64,000 nucleotides of DNA, from positions 246,547-310,546 of the forward strand of contig PAJV01000077.1 of NCBI GenBank assembly GCA_002706765.1, in the 5' to 3' direction. Position 1 is the stretch's first letter, and every line of letters begins with the position of its first letter. A model generated the notes under the pieces. That model saw only the letters and a program-made list of their open reading frames with translations, searched no databases and was not told the DNA's origin. A program made the position numbers and the translations under genes. This document shows positions 9,470 to 18,842 of the stretch, in pieces. This stretch comes from Gimesia sp. Lineage in GTDB: Bacteria; Planctomycetota; Planctomycetia; Planctomycetales; Planctomycetaceae.

Positions 9470-10285
9470 TCAAGGCCATTTTTTCTTTCTAAGAATTGTT
9501 GTTCTATCTAAAAGGCAAAAATTTAGAAACTCAGCCATGTAAGGAACTGGGCATTTATCATATTTAAGTGATCGTGCTGTTCTGTGTGAGTTGTCGACAC
9601 AAAAGTCTAAAAGATCGCGTAGTGATTTTACTAATTCAATGACATGTAGCACGGCATATTTAGCAGCTAAGTAATGATATTGTGGAAGTAAAACAGAATC
9701 TTGATGGGTCATTTGTGAGCCATCAAGATTTTCTCCAAGAACAAAACTAATATTTTGAGTTGCCTTTAAGATTTCTGTTGAACGCAGTTCTATCTTCTCA
9801 ATTTGCCTCGCTGGTACGTCGAGACAAATTATCTTTTCGATTATCAAATTCCACTTGGCTAATGGCTCATCTGAGTACTGATCTTCTGTCAAACAATTTA
9901 GATTGTAATACCGGGATTTATTCGCAAAGTCTGCGAGATACTTCAGAATTTCTAATGAGATCTCGGAGGAATCTATGATACTCAAAGGGTTTGGCTGTGG
10001 CTCAGAAAAAGATTTTAGATATCTATATAATGCAATAAGATCGTGACTATGTTTTCGCAGCGTCCGATTTGAAGGAGTTTGCATTGAGTTTTTGGCCATA
10101 TGATCAATGACTAGAATCACCTTCATAAGTCGCTCTAGTCCGATAGAGAGGTGAAAGAAGGAAGTATATAAATTCCCTTTATCGTGAACTCCCGCGGAAC
10201 GTAATGCAGTCAAGCCATGTGTTAACGAAGAGTGAAATAGATAGCCTTCAAGCGTAAGCAGGGAGTAAGATTTTTCGACTATCAT
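9470..10285 (-). CDS. Hypothetical helical protein in the AT-rich island (HEPN-like?)
   Basis: I do not recognise a named family for this 271-aa protein. It is predicted to be mostly helical. The N-terminal half has a block (YTSFFHLSIGLERLMKVIL, about residues 40-58) followed about 25 residues later by KHSHDLIALYRYL. This arrangement is reminiscent of HEPN four-helix proteins, but I cannot place the R-x4-6-H catalytic motif. The gene is AT-rich compared with its left neighbour and lies 250 bp downstream of the SIR2 gene on the same strand. It therefore probably arrived with that gene and could be its partner. Start ATG at 10285, with AAGG about 9 nt upstream. Confidence 0.6.
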   Translation of the reverse strand: MIVEKSYSLLTLEGYLFHSSLTHGLTALRSAGVHDKGNLYTSFFHLSIGLERLMKVILVIDHMAKNSMQTPSNRTLRKHSHDLIALYRYLKSFSEPQPNPLSIIDSSEISLEILKYLADFANKSRYYNLNCLTEDQYSDEPLAKWNLIIEKIICLDVPARQIEKIELRSTEILKATQNISFVLGENLDGSQMTHQDSVLLPQYHYLAAKYAVLHVIELVKSLRDLLDFCVDNSHRTARSLKYDKCPVPYMAEFLNFCLLDRTTILRKKKWP

Positions 10286-10535
10286 TTGGATTTACCTTTA
10301 ATCCCCGGGTAATACAAATCGCAACAAGTGAAATAAAAAGTACCTAATATTTAAACAGAGACACATAGCAATATGTCTGGTTCACTCGATGTTTCAGATT
10401 CTTTAACGCCGCCTTTATAAAAGTAAATAATACAAATGTGTAACATCGTGAGTAAATTAGAAATAACGTGTTTTCAATTTCGTCTTACGATTTTCATTCT
10501 TACCAGTAGCGTATTTGCCAGTTCTAAGCCCCTTC

Positions 10536-12323
10536 TTATAAATGATAATAATATGCTTTTTTCATAATACCTTTTTTGAACACTTCCAATGCAATATGAA
10601 ATACTTCTTCCTTTCCCGCAAATAAACCAGCTTTAAGAAATGGTTGTGCTAACTTTTCTTTAACATTCAACAACTCAAGATAATCTCCTTGTTGATAATC
10701 TTTCATTCTATAATAAATACGTATATACCTACCTGGAGGAAATGAGACGGCTTCCCTCTCAAGATCAAATTGACTACCACACCCCAGGTCAAGATTAATT
10801 AAAGAATACGTCATTTCGAAAATATCAAAGCAACGCTCATATTCTTGATCGTCAGAAATCATCGGAGCTAATACACTTCTACACTCTTTAAAAAGCCATT
10901 CACTAGCTGGAAAATAATCATTTTTGTGTTCTGGGATCCCCTTTATCCAGTCTTGAAATTCACACCAATCAATATTCAAGAGTAAATTTCGAGGCTGTCG
11001 ACCAGAGTGAGAACTTTGAGGCCTTATCAGAATTGTAGTTAGCATATCAAAGTTTCTATTGGCAATAGCAGCAATTCCCATCGTGTAAAGAAGAACTAAA
11101 GAAGGGATCGCTCGAAGAGAAGGCATTATCTGTCTTCCATTCCAATTTGAGTTATCTTTCCCAGCCGGTTCATTACAAAGTCTTTGGACTACTTTCGAGA
11201 AAATATCTTGGTGTTGTGCTCGCCCCCAATAGGCTCCATAAACACAAATTGTCCTGAGCAACTCAAGACTAGACTGCAATTCTGAAATCGCTTTCTGATT
11301 TTCTTCTTCTGTATTGGCTCGTTTGAATAGCGAGTAAAGCACTAGTTGAATAGCAGAATAAGCCTTTTCTTTTTCTTCGTGAACCAGATCGTGAAGACGA
11401 ATTATGTGTTTGTCATCGCTTAGCAAACGTTTGATTGTCGCAGCTGCAGAAGCAACTGAAAGAGGGTGCGGCTTCTGAAACTCTTCCAAGGAAATCACTT
11501 TTTCAGCGAGTTCATTAAAAAATGATTCTGCATCCTTGATTTGAATATATTCACCAGCTCTTGAATTGAGTAATTTCTGAGCTTTCTCTGATGGTTTTCC
11601 TCGACTCGCCCAATAACTGGTAAATCGGCGATTGCGACTACGCTCAAAAGCCTTGTAAAGCGCTGGGTCCCATTGAGCTGACCAACCACAAAATACAAAT
11701 CCAAATTCATCAACGATTCGATCAAGCAGTTCATCAACACTCTTAGCGTATTCAGAGAGTTCACCAAATGTATTCTTAATGCGTGTATCCTTATAATCAC
11801 CATGAACTTTGATGATCACACATTCCTGGTGGATTAGTGGCAATGACCCCATAATGGCATCTGGAGTACTCAAAACTGTAGGAGTTATCCCAACTTCTTC
11901 AATTGCCAGTTCGGTTAATCGATCAAAGTTTGTCGTGACGATGACACGAACAAATCCTCCTTCTACCAGATTCGCAATAGCTCGATGTGCAGAAGTTGGC
12001 TGTTTTAATCCTTGCTCGCGTTCTTCTTCATTCGGCTCAAAGTACGCTGATAAAAGCTTCTGCCGTTCTTCCGGGCTCTTGGCAAGTTCATCCAGTAATT
12101 CAGAGTAGTCTGGTTCTTTTTGATATTTCTCTTGATACCACTTAGCAGGATCAGAGCTGCAATCGACTCCCTGCATTTGAGCGATTTTCTTCACCAAATC
12201 ACATACTACTTCCCACCCCGTTGGGATTTGCGCTGCTCGGGATACTCCTGATCCGAGCAAAAGAGCATATACCCCTTTATTCGTCTGCATTGAGAATGCC
12301 AGTGATAGAAGCGGGTCAATCAT
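10536..12323 (-). CDS. SIR2-domain protein, probable anti-phage defence NADase
   Basis: The N-terminal 280 residues form a SIR2-like NAD-binding domain. They show the Rossmann loop LLLGSGVSRAAQIPTGW (about residues 22-38), the catalytic Asn in TTNFDRL (about 130-136), the catalytic His in KVHGDY (about 173-178) and FCGWSAQWD. In defence proteins such as ThsA and DSR2 the same Asn and His are needed for NAD+ depletion. The C-terminal 310 residues are helical and unknown to me; they could sense infection. The gene is AT-rich and sits in a low-GC patch, which suggests horizontal transfer. Start: ATG 12323 (595 aa); an in-frame TTG at 12341 would add six residues, and neither has a good ribosome binding site. 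Confidence 0.82.
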   Translation of the reverse strand: MIDPLLSLAFSMQTNKGVYALLLGSGVSRAAQIPTGWEVVCDLVKKIAQMQGVDCSSDPAKWYQEKYQKEPDYSELLDELAKSPEERQKLLSAYFEPNEEEREQGLKQPTSAHRAIANLVEGGFVRVIVTTNFDRLTELAIEEVGITPTVLSTPDAIMGSLPLIHQECVIIKVHGDYKDTRIKNTFGELSEYAKSVDELLDRIVDEFGFVFCGWSAQWDPALYKAFERSRNRRFTSYWASRGKPSEKAQKLLNSRAGEYIQIKDAESFFNELAEKVISLEEFQKPHPLSVASAAATIKRLLSDDKHIIRLHDLVHEEKEKAYSAIQLVLYSLFKRANTEEENQKAISELQSSLELLRTICVYGAYWGRAQHQDIFSKVVQRLCNEPAGKDNSNWNGRQIMPSLRAIPSLVLLYTMGIAAIANRNFDMLTTILIRPQSSHSGRQPRNLLLNIDWCEFQDWIKGIPEHKNDYFPASEWLFKECRSVLAPMISDDQEYERCFDIFEMTYSLINLDLGCGSQFDLEREAVSFPPGRYIRIYYRMKDYQQGDYLELLNVKEKLAQPFLKAGLFAGKEEVFHIALEVFKKGIMKKAYYYHL

Positions 12324-12670
12324 ATTAAATTCGATCGTCAATTAATTAAGCTAATTTCTACATGTGAAACTCAGAGGATCATATTATTTGAATTCGATTC
12401 TACAGTTACAAACTAAACTGTCTACTTAAACTTCTTTTTGAATTAAATAACAACTCTCACTCATTAACATGCACTTCGGATTGTTCATCTGCGAATTCTT
12501 GACAATATCTGGTAGAATTCCTGCAGAACAGGCACATAGGTTCCGTCTTTTCTATTAATCCAAAGTGTTGTTCTGGCGATGTTCCAGCACTATCGGGCCG
12601 TGTTGAATGGGTGGGGAGGTTTGGTTCCGAATTGTACGTGGCTGCTGCGACCTCCTGCTCGCTGCGCTCG

Positions 12671-12689
12671 GCCCGAATTGCATTCGGGC
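12671..12689. repeat. REP-like hairpin, copy 1
   Basis: A perfect 8-bp stem, GCCCGAAT with ATTCGGGC, closes a TGC loop. It is followed by TTACCCG. A near copy lies 226 bp downstream and differs by a compensating change in the outermost pair. Confidence 0.6.
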
Positions 12690-12802
12690 TTACCCGTTCT
12701 TCGTTGTGGCTGGTTTTGTGTTTTTCGTGGTAGAAAAAGAAAGCTGCAATGTTTTATCTGCTTCCCTTGTCGTGCGAAACACAGTTGATACTCGCCAGGC
12801 GG

Positions 12803-12820
12803 GCGGACACATGGGTCCGC
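12803..12820. repeat. Small hairpin between the two REP-like copies
   Basis: GCGGAC pairs with GTCCGC around ACATGG. It lies between the two ATTCGGG hairpins, in the same non-coding stretch. Confidence 0.4.
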
Positions 12821-12896
12821 ACCCTACATGGAAGGGGTTGGTATTGTTTCCCTGACTTGAATGCTTGCACTGACAGTTTCCTGTTGTCTGCGACAA

Positions 12897-12915
12897 CCCC
12901 GAATTGCATTCGGGG
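12897..12915. repeat. REP-like hairpin, copy 2
   Basis: CCCCGAAT pairs with ATTCGGGG around a TGC loop, followed by CTACCCG. Compared with copy 1 at 12,671, the outer G-C pair is changed to C-G, so pairing is kept. Confidence 0.6.
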
Positions 12916-12948
12916 CTACCCGGTTTTCGTCTTATTCCAAATGTGCAT

Positions 12949-12963
12949 CAGGGGTTGCCCCTG
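12949..12963. repeat. Small perfect hairpin downstream of REP-like copy 2
   Basis: CAGGGG pairs with CCCCTG around TTG, 33 bp after copy 2. It may be a diverged member of the same palindrome group. Confidence 0.35.
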
Positions 12964-13458
12964 TTTCGGTCTTTTATTCTCTGTAAGGAAAGGCAGGAGT
13001 CAAGAAGTGATGAAAACGTTTTTGTGGCGATGCGTGATGAAAGGGAACCGGTGCCTGAATGATGGCTGGTTAGTTCGTTGTGATAGTGGGATGAAGTGTG
13101 TCGATCCGCAGGCAGTTTTGCGTTGCTTTTTCTCAGATTGTGCTGAAACCAGCGGGTTTCGTAGTGCTGATTTTCGCAGTGATTCGCGTGGTTCACCGGA
13201 ATTTTCAGGGGCCACGCGCGCGACGCACTTTATAGCATAAAGGATGCGGATCGGCGGGCAGCAGTCAAGTGCATTTTTTGCAGTGTGAGAAGAGAGTGGT
13301 GGGAGAGAATTGACAGCCCCGAGTCCGTCTGATTATTGTAAAATCCTGGAGCATCAGACTCTGTCTGAATGGATTTAATTTCCACAGGTCAGGCATCTTG
13401 AACTCAACCCAAAGGCATCAGATTCATCGAATAGTCACTATACAATCATCTCGTCTGA

Positions 13459-14121
13459 TTAAAACATTTTCAGAAAATACCAGAGTGCAATTTTCCCGGT
13501 TAGAACCAGGAAGTTTCCTACGCTATGGAGCAGAAAGGGAAGAAGAATGGTTTCACTTTTAAGAAATGCCCATGCCAGAAAAAAACCTCCAAGCTGATTT
13601 TCCGGACTGGGATTTCCATAAAGAATGTGAAGAACTGCGAATAGAATTCCGCTGATGGCAATCGTTTTCCATTCGCCCATCAGTCTATTGAGTGAAACGC
13701 AGATTACAAGCCGATAGATTGCTTCTTCCAGGACCGGCGCAACAAAACACATATGCATGAAAGCGGAATTAAAGTCTTGGGGATGGATCAAGTGAAAGGG
13801 AACCTGGTGACCAGTCAGATACCAGAGCCCCCCTCCGAGACAGATACAAAAGCCGATTATAATCCCAATGATTAATGAAGTTCTCACCCAGACTTTCCAG
13901 CCCTGTATGGGCCGCGCCTGTAATCCGAGGGCTTTAAGATCCCCCTCAAACAGGTAGACGGTCAGCGCAAATGCGACCAACGCGAGAGAGAGGCGTGAAC
14001 TCTCAGAATATCTGCCAGTGATAAAGAATATATCAAGGATGACAGTCACTGTAACGACTGCTAACGCACAATAAGGAACTGATTGCTGGTCTAGAGATCG
14101 ACGTCCGATTGCTGAATACAA
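13459..14121 (-). CDS. CPBP family intramembrane metalloprotease
   Basis: The 220-aa membrane protein has about seven hydrophobic segments. It carries the CPBP/Abi (CAAX protease-like) motif EEAIYR (about residues 122-127), and the later conserved sites FAVLHILYG and FLLHSVGNF supply the His residues. Members cleave or bind substrates inside the membrane; bacterial examples act in protein processing, bacteriocin self-immunity or unknown roles. The frame begins at TTG 14121, where a GGAG site lies about 5 nt upstream; no ATG occurs near the start, so a non-ATG start is likely. It sits between the AT-rich island and the amidohydrolase gene. Confidence 0.82.
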   Translation of the reverse strand: MYSAIGRRSLDQQSVPYCALAVVTVTVILDIFFITGRYSESSRLSLALVAFALTVYLFEGDLKALGLQARPIQGWKVWVRTSLIIGIIIGFCICLGGGLWYLTGHQVPFHLIHPQDFNSAFMHMCFVAPVLEEAIYRLVICVSLNRLMGEWKTIAISGILFAVLHILYGNPSPENQLGGFFLAWAFLKSETILLPFLLHSVGNFLVLTGKIALWYFLKMF

Positions 14122-14198
14122 AATTTCTCCACGGATAGACGAACGCCTCTAGAGACGTTATCTAAATTTCATCATAACCAGGATTATTACGGAGACTT

Positions 14199-15176
14199 TC
14201 ATGCCGATTCACCGGGATAGCGGTCCCAGCGGTAGGCCAGCTTTGAATTTTTCCAGAAGACTTTGTCGAGGGCCGACTGGCCTTTGTCCTGCAGGTAGTC
14301 GACCAGGATTTTCTGCAGCGTGACATAGTCGGCGGCCCGTTCGGAGACAGGCCAGTTGCTGCCAAATATCATGCGGTCGACGCCGATCTGGTTCCAGATC
14401 ACATCCAGTGTCGGACGGTAATATTCGACGTCGTCAGGGACGGCATCGGGACGGTGACGGGCTGCTCCTTCGACGAGGGCCGAGATTTTAATGTAGACCT
14501 GTTTCTGATCGGCAAGGGCTTCCATGTACTCTTTCCAGCGCCGATCAATCTCATCCCCTTTGATGACGACATTGCCGATATGATCGACGACGATGCGGAG
14601 GTCGGGAACCTGCTCGGCTACCAGGCGCGCTCCATTGAGCGTAACGGGGCCGCCATTCAGGTCGACCTGCAATCCCTGGTCGGCCAGCAGTTTCAGGTCA
14701 TCCATAAACTGTCGCTGTTTTAAACCGAGATCGAGCAGGTCGTAGTTAATGCGAATGCCTTTATAGAGGGGATTTTTCGAAAAGCGTTTGAGGTGTTTGC
14801 GAAAATCGGGTTCCCCCGGCGTGAGTCGGCCGACAAAGCCGATGATGACGGGATTGTCTTTCGCCTGATCGAGAATCCACTGATTGTCTTCGACCAGTTT
14901 ACTGGCTTCCACGACAACCGTAGCATTCACGGGCTGGTACTTTTCCAGTTCGACAAAGTGTTTAGGTAAAACGGTGCGGTAGAGGGATGAACCTTTGCTC
15001 GGCCAGGGAACGCCCTGGGGGCGAGAGGGATCGTAAAAGTGAGTATGTGTGTCGACCACCCTGGCTGGCAGAAGTGGTTTGGGTTCAGCGGCTGCACTTC
15101 CACTGATGTTCAGCTGGGAAGCGAGCAAACCTGCGGAAGCGGTTTTAAGAAAGGTACGACGGTTGAGCTGTGACAT
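14199..15176 (-). CDS. Tat-exported amidohydrolase (amidohydrolase_2 family)
   Basis: The 325-aa protein begins with a twin-arginine signal, RRTFLKTASAG (residues 6-16), ending near SAAAEP. The TIM-barrel hydrolase domain starts with the metal-binding VVDTHTHFYDP (H-x-H). It has VVVEA, the His of RIVVDHIGN and the C-terminal FGSNWPVS block with the expected acidic neighbourhood. Members of this family hydrolyse lactones (2-pyrone-4,6-dicarboxylate or sugar lactones) or decarboxylate; the substrate here is not known. The Tat signal implies the folded metal enzyme is exported. The gene is transcribed divergently from the DUF11 protein gene. Confidence 0.87.
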   Translation of the reverse strand: MSQLNRRTFLKTASAGLLASQLNISGSAAAEPKPLLPARVVDTHTHFYDPSRPQGVPWPSKGSSLYRTVLPKHFVELEKYQPVNATVVVEASKLVEDNQWILDQAKDNPVIIGFVGRLTPGEPDFRKHLKRFSKNPLYKGIRINYDLLDLGLKQRQFMDDLKLLADQGLQVDLNGGPVTLNGARLVAEQVPDLRIVVDHIGNVVIKGDEIDRRWKEYMEALADQKQVYIKISALVEGAARHRPDAVPDDVEYYRPTLDVIWNQIGVDRMIFGSNWPVSERAADYVTLQKILVDYLQDKGQSALDKVFWKNSKLAYRWDRYPGESA

Positions 15177-15420
15177 GTCGAGAATCCTCTAAGCTGGTGA
15201 GTTCCATAGTGTTGATGTCGACTTCCTACAGGATATTCTCAGTCCGGAGCCAATTCTATCTATTTTGACAGAATCTTGCTGTATTCGGGGGGAAATTAAA
15301 TCGCACTTCCCATCGCGGGCTCTTTTTGCTAATTTTCATGCACTGTGTATCTTTACTTAGTTTGTTTTGGGACGGTTGTTGCCAGGAACGGCGACTGACA
15401 CATGCAACGGATTTGATTTT

Positions 15421-17142
15421 GTGAAACCCCCAGCTGATGATCATCGCTCAGATTTGAATCGCCGCGCGCCTGCAGAGGTCGCGTCTGAAACGAATGGGCG
15501 TGAAGAATCAACTGAAATCAGCGCCACGAATTCCCGTGAATCCGACTGGTATTCAGAGGAGATCCAGGATGACGCTGTCGAATATGATCTCTCGCTCAAG
15601 TTTGAAGATTACGCCCCCGCCTGGTTAATCAAGGCTAAAGCTCTGTTTGGACGGGCACCGGAATGGTCGATTTCTTCGACACTGGGCGCGCTTGCCATCA
15701 TATTGACGATCATGCTGTTACTGGCGATGCCCACGGATGAACCAGTTGAGATTGAAGTCGCAGAGGAATTCACACCCGCTCCCCGGGAAGTGGAACAGGA
15801 TGCACCAGAAGCCGACTACCTGATCGATTCACGCATTGCGGTGGAGATTCCTGTTGCAGTGGGATTTGTGCTGGCTGAAACCGATCCGCTGTATGTTTCC
15901 TTTGGAGAACTTCCACAGCATATCGCAGCCACACCGGCACGTGATGAATTCATGCTGCCACGTGAACGTCCCATTGTGCTGCCGGATCTGGAACTGCCCC
16001 CCGAACCTGCTGCCGCTGAACCGGAGCTGACGCTGGATGTCCAGCGCATCCGAATTATCGAGCGGGAAATGCGGGACCCGGGAATGGACGAACCGTTTCT
16101 CGTCGAAGCAGTGATCACTGCGGGTGACCTGGTGAGTCGACTGGAACCGGAAGACCGTTTTCTGTTTGATGAAAACTGGACGCTGGTCAACCTGGATCGA
16201 ACCTTAGCCCAGTCACGGTCTGCCATTCGGCCTACCCTCTATCACGAGCGGATCACCGGTAACGAACACATGCAGGTCGGACAGGAGCAACCCTTCGAAT
16301 CCGATTTTGGAAAGCCTGCTCGACCTGAGCCTGAGAATTCGGAAGAGCTGCATGTTGAAATCAGAAAAACAATTCCCCAACAGGGAACAGCTGCTGACAC
16401 GCTGTCCTATTCGATCCTGGTAAAAAACCGGGGTACAAAAACCGCGTTTGACGTGGATGTAAACGAGACACTTTCCTCTGCCGCAAGCCTGGTCGATCTG
16501 ACACCGCCGGCTGAAGTCAACCAGAACCAGTTAAGCTGGAAAATCGCACGGCTCGAGCCGAATGAAGAACGGGAACTGCAGGTCAAAGTTTACCTCGCAG
16601 AGGAAGGGAACGTGGAAACCAGTTCCCTGGTCAAGCTGGTTTCGCATGTCGCTACGACAACAGAGATTTCCGCTCCGTCACTGGAACTGAAGATCAAGGG
16701 ACCTGATGTCGTCGCTGAAGGAGAGGTTTTTCCCCTGGAAATCCAGGTGAGCAATCGCGGTCGTCAGAACCAGGGTTCAGTGGATTTGAACCTGGATCTG
16801 CCCGAGGGACTGATTCACGAACAGGGTCGGCAGCTGTCTTTCCAACTCGACCAGCTCGCAGCGAACGAAACGCGGACCCTGCAGGCACGTGTCAGAGCGG
16901 TCAAAGCAGGCAAAGTGACCTCACAGGCCACCTTGTCCTCAGACAGCCTGGCTCTTGACGAAATGGTACTGGTTCAGAGTGTCATCCCCCGTCCGGTGAC
17001 ACCGAAACAGCCTGAAACGAAGGTGACTAAACCTTCGACACCGGCGGCGACAGTCACTCCTAACACACCCGCGGCTTCTGGACAAGCTTGTCCCTGCCAG
17101 GTTCCGGTCTACTATTACACGGTCCCTTATCTGCTGCCGTGA
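15421..17142 (+). CDS. Single-pass membrane protein with DUF11-type repeats
   Basis: The first 90 residues are hydrophilic and acidic. One membrane segment (about 93-113, ending LLAMPTD) follows, then a long Pro/Glu-rich extracytoplasmic region. Two beta-sandwich repeats at about 310-397 and 417-500 carry the DUF11 pattern (SYSILVKNRGTKTAFDVDV; LEIQVSNRGRQNQGSVDL). The C-terminus is Thr/Pro-rich and ends with a CPCQVPVYYYTVPY tail. A structural role at the cell surface is likely but unproven. The longest frame opens at TTG 15367 without a ribosome binding site. I favour GTG 15421 (573 aa), though the start is uncertain. Confidence 0.7.
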   Translation: MKPPADDHRSDLNRRAPAEVASETNGREESTEISATNSRESDWYSEEIQDDAVEYDLSLKFEDYAPAWLIKAKALFGRAPEWSISSTLGALAIILTIMLLLAMPTDEPVEIEVAEEFTPAPREVEQDAPEADYLIDSRIAVEIPVAVGFVLAETDPLYVSFGELPQHIAATPARDEFMLPRERPIVLPDLELPPEPAAAEPELTLDVQRIRIIEREMRDPGMDEPFLVEAVITAGDLVSRLEPEDRFLFDENWTLVNLDRTLAQSRSAIRPTLYHERITGNEHMQVGQEQPFESDFGKPARPEPENSEELHVEIRKTIPQQGTAADTLSYSILVKNRGTKTAFDVDVNETLSSAASLVDLTPPAEVNQNQLSWKIARLEPNEERELQVKVYLAEEGNVETSSLVKLVSHVATTTEISAPSLELKIKGPDVVAEGEVFPLEIQVSNRGRQNQGSVDLNLDLPEGLIHEQGRQLSFQLDQLAANETRTLQARVRAVKAGKVTSQATLSSDSLALDEMVLVQSVIPRPVTPKQPETKVTKPSTPAATVTPNTPAASGQACPCQVPVYYYTVPYLLP

Positions 17143-17240
17143 TTGCTGAGGGAGTTGAAGTCTGCTCTCGAAATCGGTTAGCCTGTATTCAGTCGTTATT
17201 CTGAATTCATTCTGCTATCCGACGCTGAGGAGAGAACCCG

Positions 17241-18707
17241 ATGAGAATTCACAGTCCTGCCCGCTTTCGATACTTCTGCCTGATCTGCTGTCTCACACTT
17301 TCTGTTTCTCTGCCGGAATCAGGGGCCGATCATCCAGAACGTAAACAGGGAGAGATGGCGGGCGAAGTGAATACGGATTCCGTGATCTTACAATCACGGC
17401 TTACCGCGGCGAAGCTGGATCCAGGTGGCGATCTGCCAGGCAGCGCAGGTGTGGGCCGCTTCGAGCTTTCGACTCACAAGGATTTCTCAGACTCCTTTTT
17501 TACAGACTGGCTGACGGCGGAAGCAGATACTGACTTCATGCTGAAAACCCTGGTGAAGAATCTCAAGCCGGACACCCGCTACTACTATCGTCTGCAATAT
17601 GGCATAAATCAGGTATCGACTCAGAAGGGCCCCGTCAACACCTTCGAGACACTGCCTGCAGCAGAGCAGGTGAAGGAGATCAGCTTTGTGGTAGTGACGG
17701 GTATGAACTTCAATGCCTTTCATCATGGCCTGGGGAAACGCCCTGCTTATGCGGGCGAAGACAAAGACCTGGGTTACCCGGCTCTGTTGAGTATTCTGAA
17801 GCTGAAGCCGGACTTTTTTGTGGGGACGGGTGACAATGTGTATTACGATCATCCGGCTAAACCCGCCGCACAGACACCCGCTGAAATGCGAAAGAAGTGG
17901 CACGAGCAGTTTGTGCAGCCACGCTATGTTGATTTGTTTTCGAGCGTGCCTACTTACTGGGAAAAAGACGATCACGACTTTCGCTATAACGACTGTGATC
18001 TGACGGGAAAACGTGAACCGGGCAACGAACTGGGTCTGCGCATCTTTCGCGAGCAGGTCCCCATCGTGGATCCCCTCGACTCAGATCCTATTACATACAG
18101 AACCTATCGCATGGGGAAACTGCTGCAGGTCTGGTTCACCGAGAACCGGGATTACCGCAGCCCCAATCGTTCCCCCGATGGACCAGACAAAACGATCTGG
18201 GGAAAAAAGCAGCGTGAATGGCTCAAAGAAACTCTTAAAGAATCGGATGCGACTTTCAAAGTCCTGATCTCTCCCACGCCGATGATCGGCCCGGATGGCA
18301 AAGGAAAAAAAGACAATCACACCAACATCGGCGGGTTCCGTCAGGAACGAGATGACTTTTTCCAGTGGCTCGATCAGGAAGGTCTGAATCAGCGGGGCTT
18401 TTACCTGATCTGTGGCGATCGTCACTGGCAATATCACTCGATTCATCCACCCGGGATCGAAGAATTTTCCACCGGTGCGCTGGTGGATGCGAATTCCCGC
18501 CTGGGAGTGAATCCGGGAGACAAAAAGGGGACCGATCCGGATGGCGTTGTCAAACAGCCTTACACATCGCAGCCGGCATCAGGTGGCTTTCTGTACGTAA
18601 AAGTGAAACCCGAAGACCGGGGACAGGAAGCAGAATTACAGTTTCGGTTCTATGACGAGCAGGGGAAACTGCTGCATGAGGTCCAGAAACAACGCCCGAT
18701 TGAGTAA
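17241..18707 (+). CDS. PhoD-like (alkaline phosphatase D family) secreted metallophosphatase
   Basis: The 488-aa protein has a signal peptide (about 1-29). A PhoD N-terminal beta-sandwich domain follows (about 40-130; LKPDTRYYYRLQYG is typical). The catalytic domain shows the metal and active-site motifs FFVGTGDNVYYD, PTYWEKDDHDFRYNDCD and ICGDRHWQYHS. It probably hydrolyses phosphate mono- or diesters in the periplasm; the substrate is unknown. The start is well supported by GAGGAGAG about 7 nt upstream. The DUF6807 gene follows after 135 bp on the same strand, with no obvious terminator between them. Confidence 0.88.
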   Translation: MRIHSPARFRYFCLICCLTLSVSLPESGADHPERKQGEMAGEVNTDSVILQSRLTAAKLDPGGDLPGSAGVGRFELSTHKDFSDSFFTDWLTAEADTDFMLKTLVKNLKPDTRYYYRLQYGINQVSTQKGPVNTFETLPAAEQVKEISFVVVTGMNFNAFHHGLGKRPAYAGEDKDLGYPALLSILKLKPDFFVGTGDNVYYDHPAKPAAQTPAEMRKKWHEQFVQPRYVDLFSSVPTYWEKDDHDFRYNDCDLTGKREPGNELGLRIFREQVPIVDPLDSDPITYRTYRMGKLLQVWFTENRDYRSPNRSPDGPDKTIWGKKQREWLKETLKESDATFKVLISPTPMIGPDGKGKKDNHTNIGGFRQERDDFFQWLDQEGLNQRGFYLICGDRHWQYHSIHPPGIEEFSTGALVDANSRLGVNPGDKKGTDPDGVVKQPYTSQPASGGFLYVKVKPEDRGQEAELQFRFYDEQGKLLHEVQKQRPIE

Positions 18708-18842
18708 CAGGAGCCTGTTCTTCAGTCCGTTTCCCGATTATCGGCGAAGCGAATATTGCAAGTGCCACAAGTGGTTGGGTAGCATGGAGTAACGCTTACT
18801 GAAAGTTGCAGAGCAGCGCTCTGGCCTTACTGAGAGTTTGAA

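Larger units (their letters stand above)
12324..13458. other. Long non-coding stretch with REP-like hairpins
   Basis: About 1.1 kb without a credible gene between the SIR2 gene and the CPBP gene. The first 250 bp are very AT-rich. From about 12,660 to 12,970 it holds several short perfect hairpins, listed separately. The open frame at 12,749-13,240 runs through these hairpins and is judged fortuitous. Confidence 0.6.

Noticed and set aside
12749-13240. 163-codon open frame after the SIR2 gene
   Set aside because: It crosses several hairpin repeats, has biased Cys/Arg-rich composition, and no ribosome binding site.
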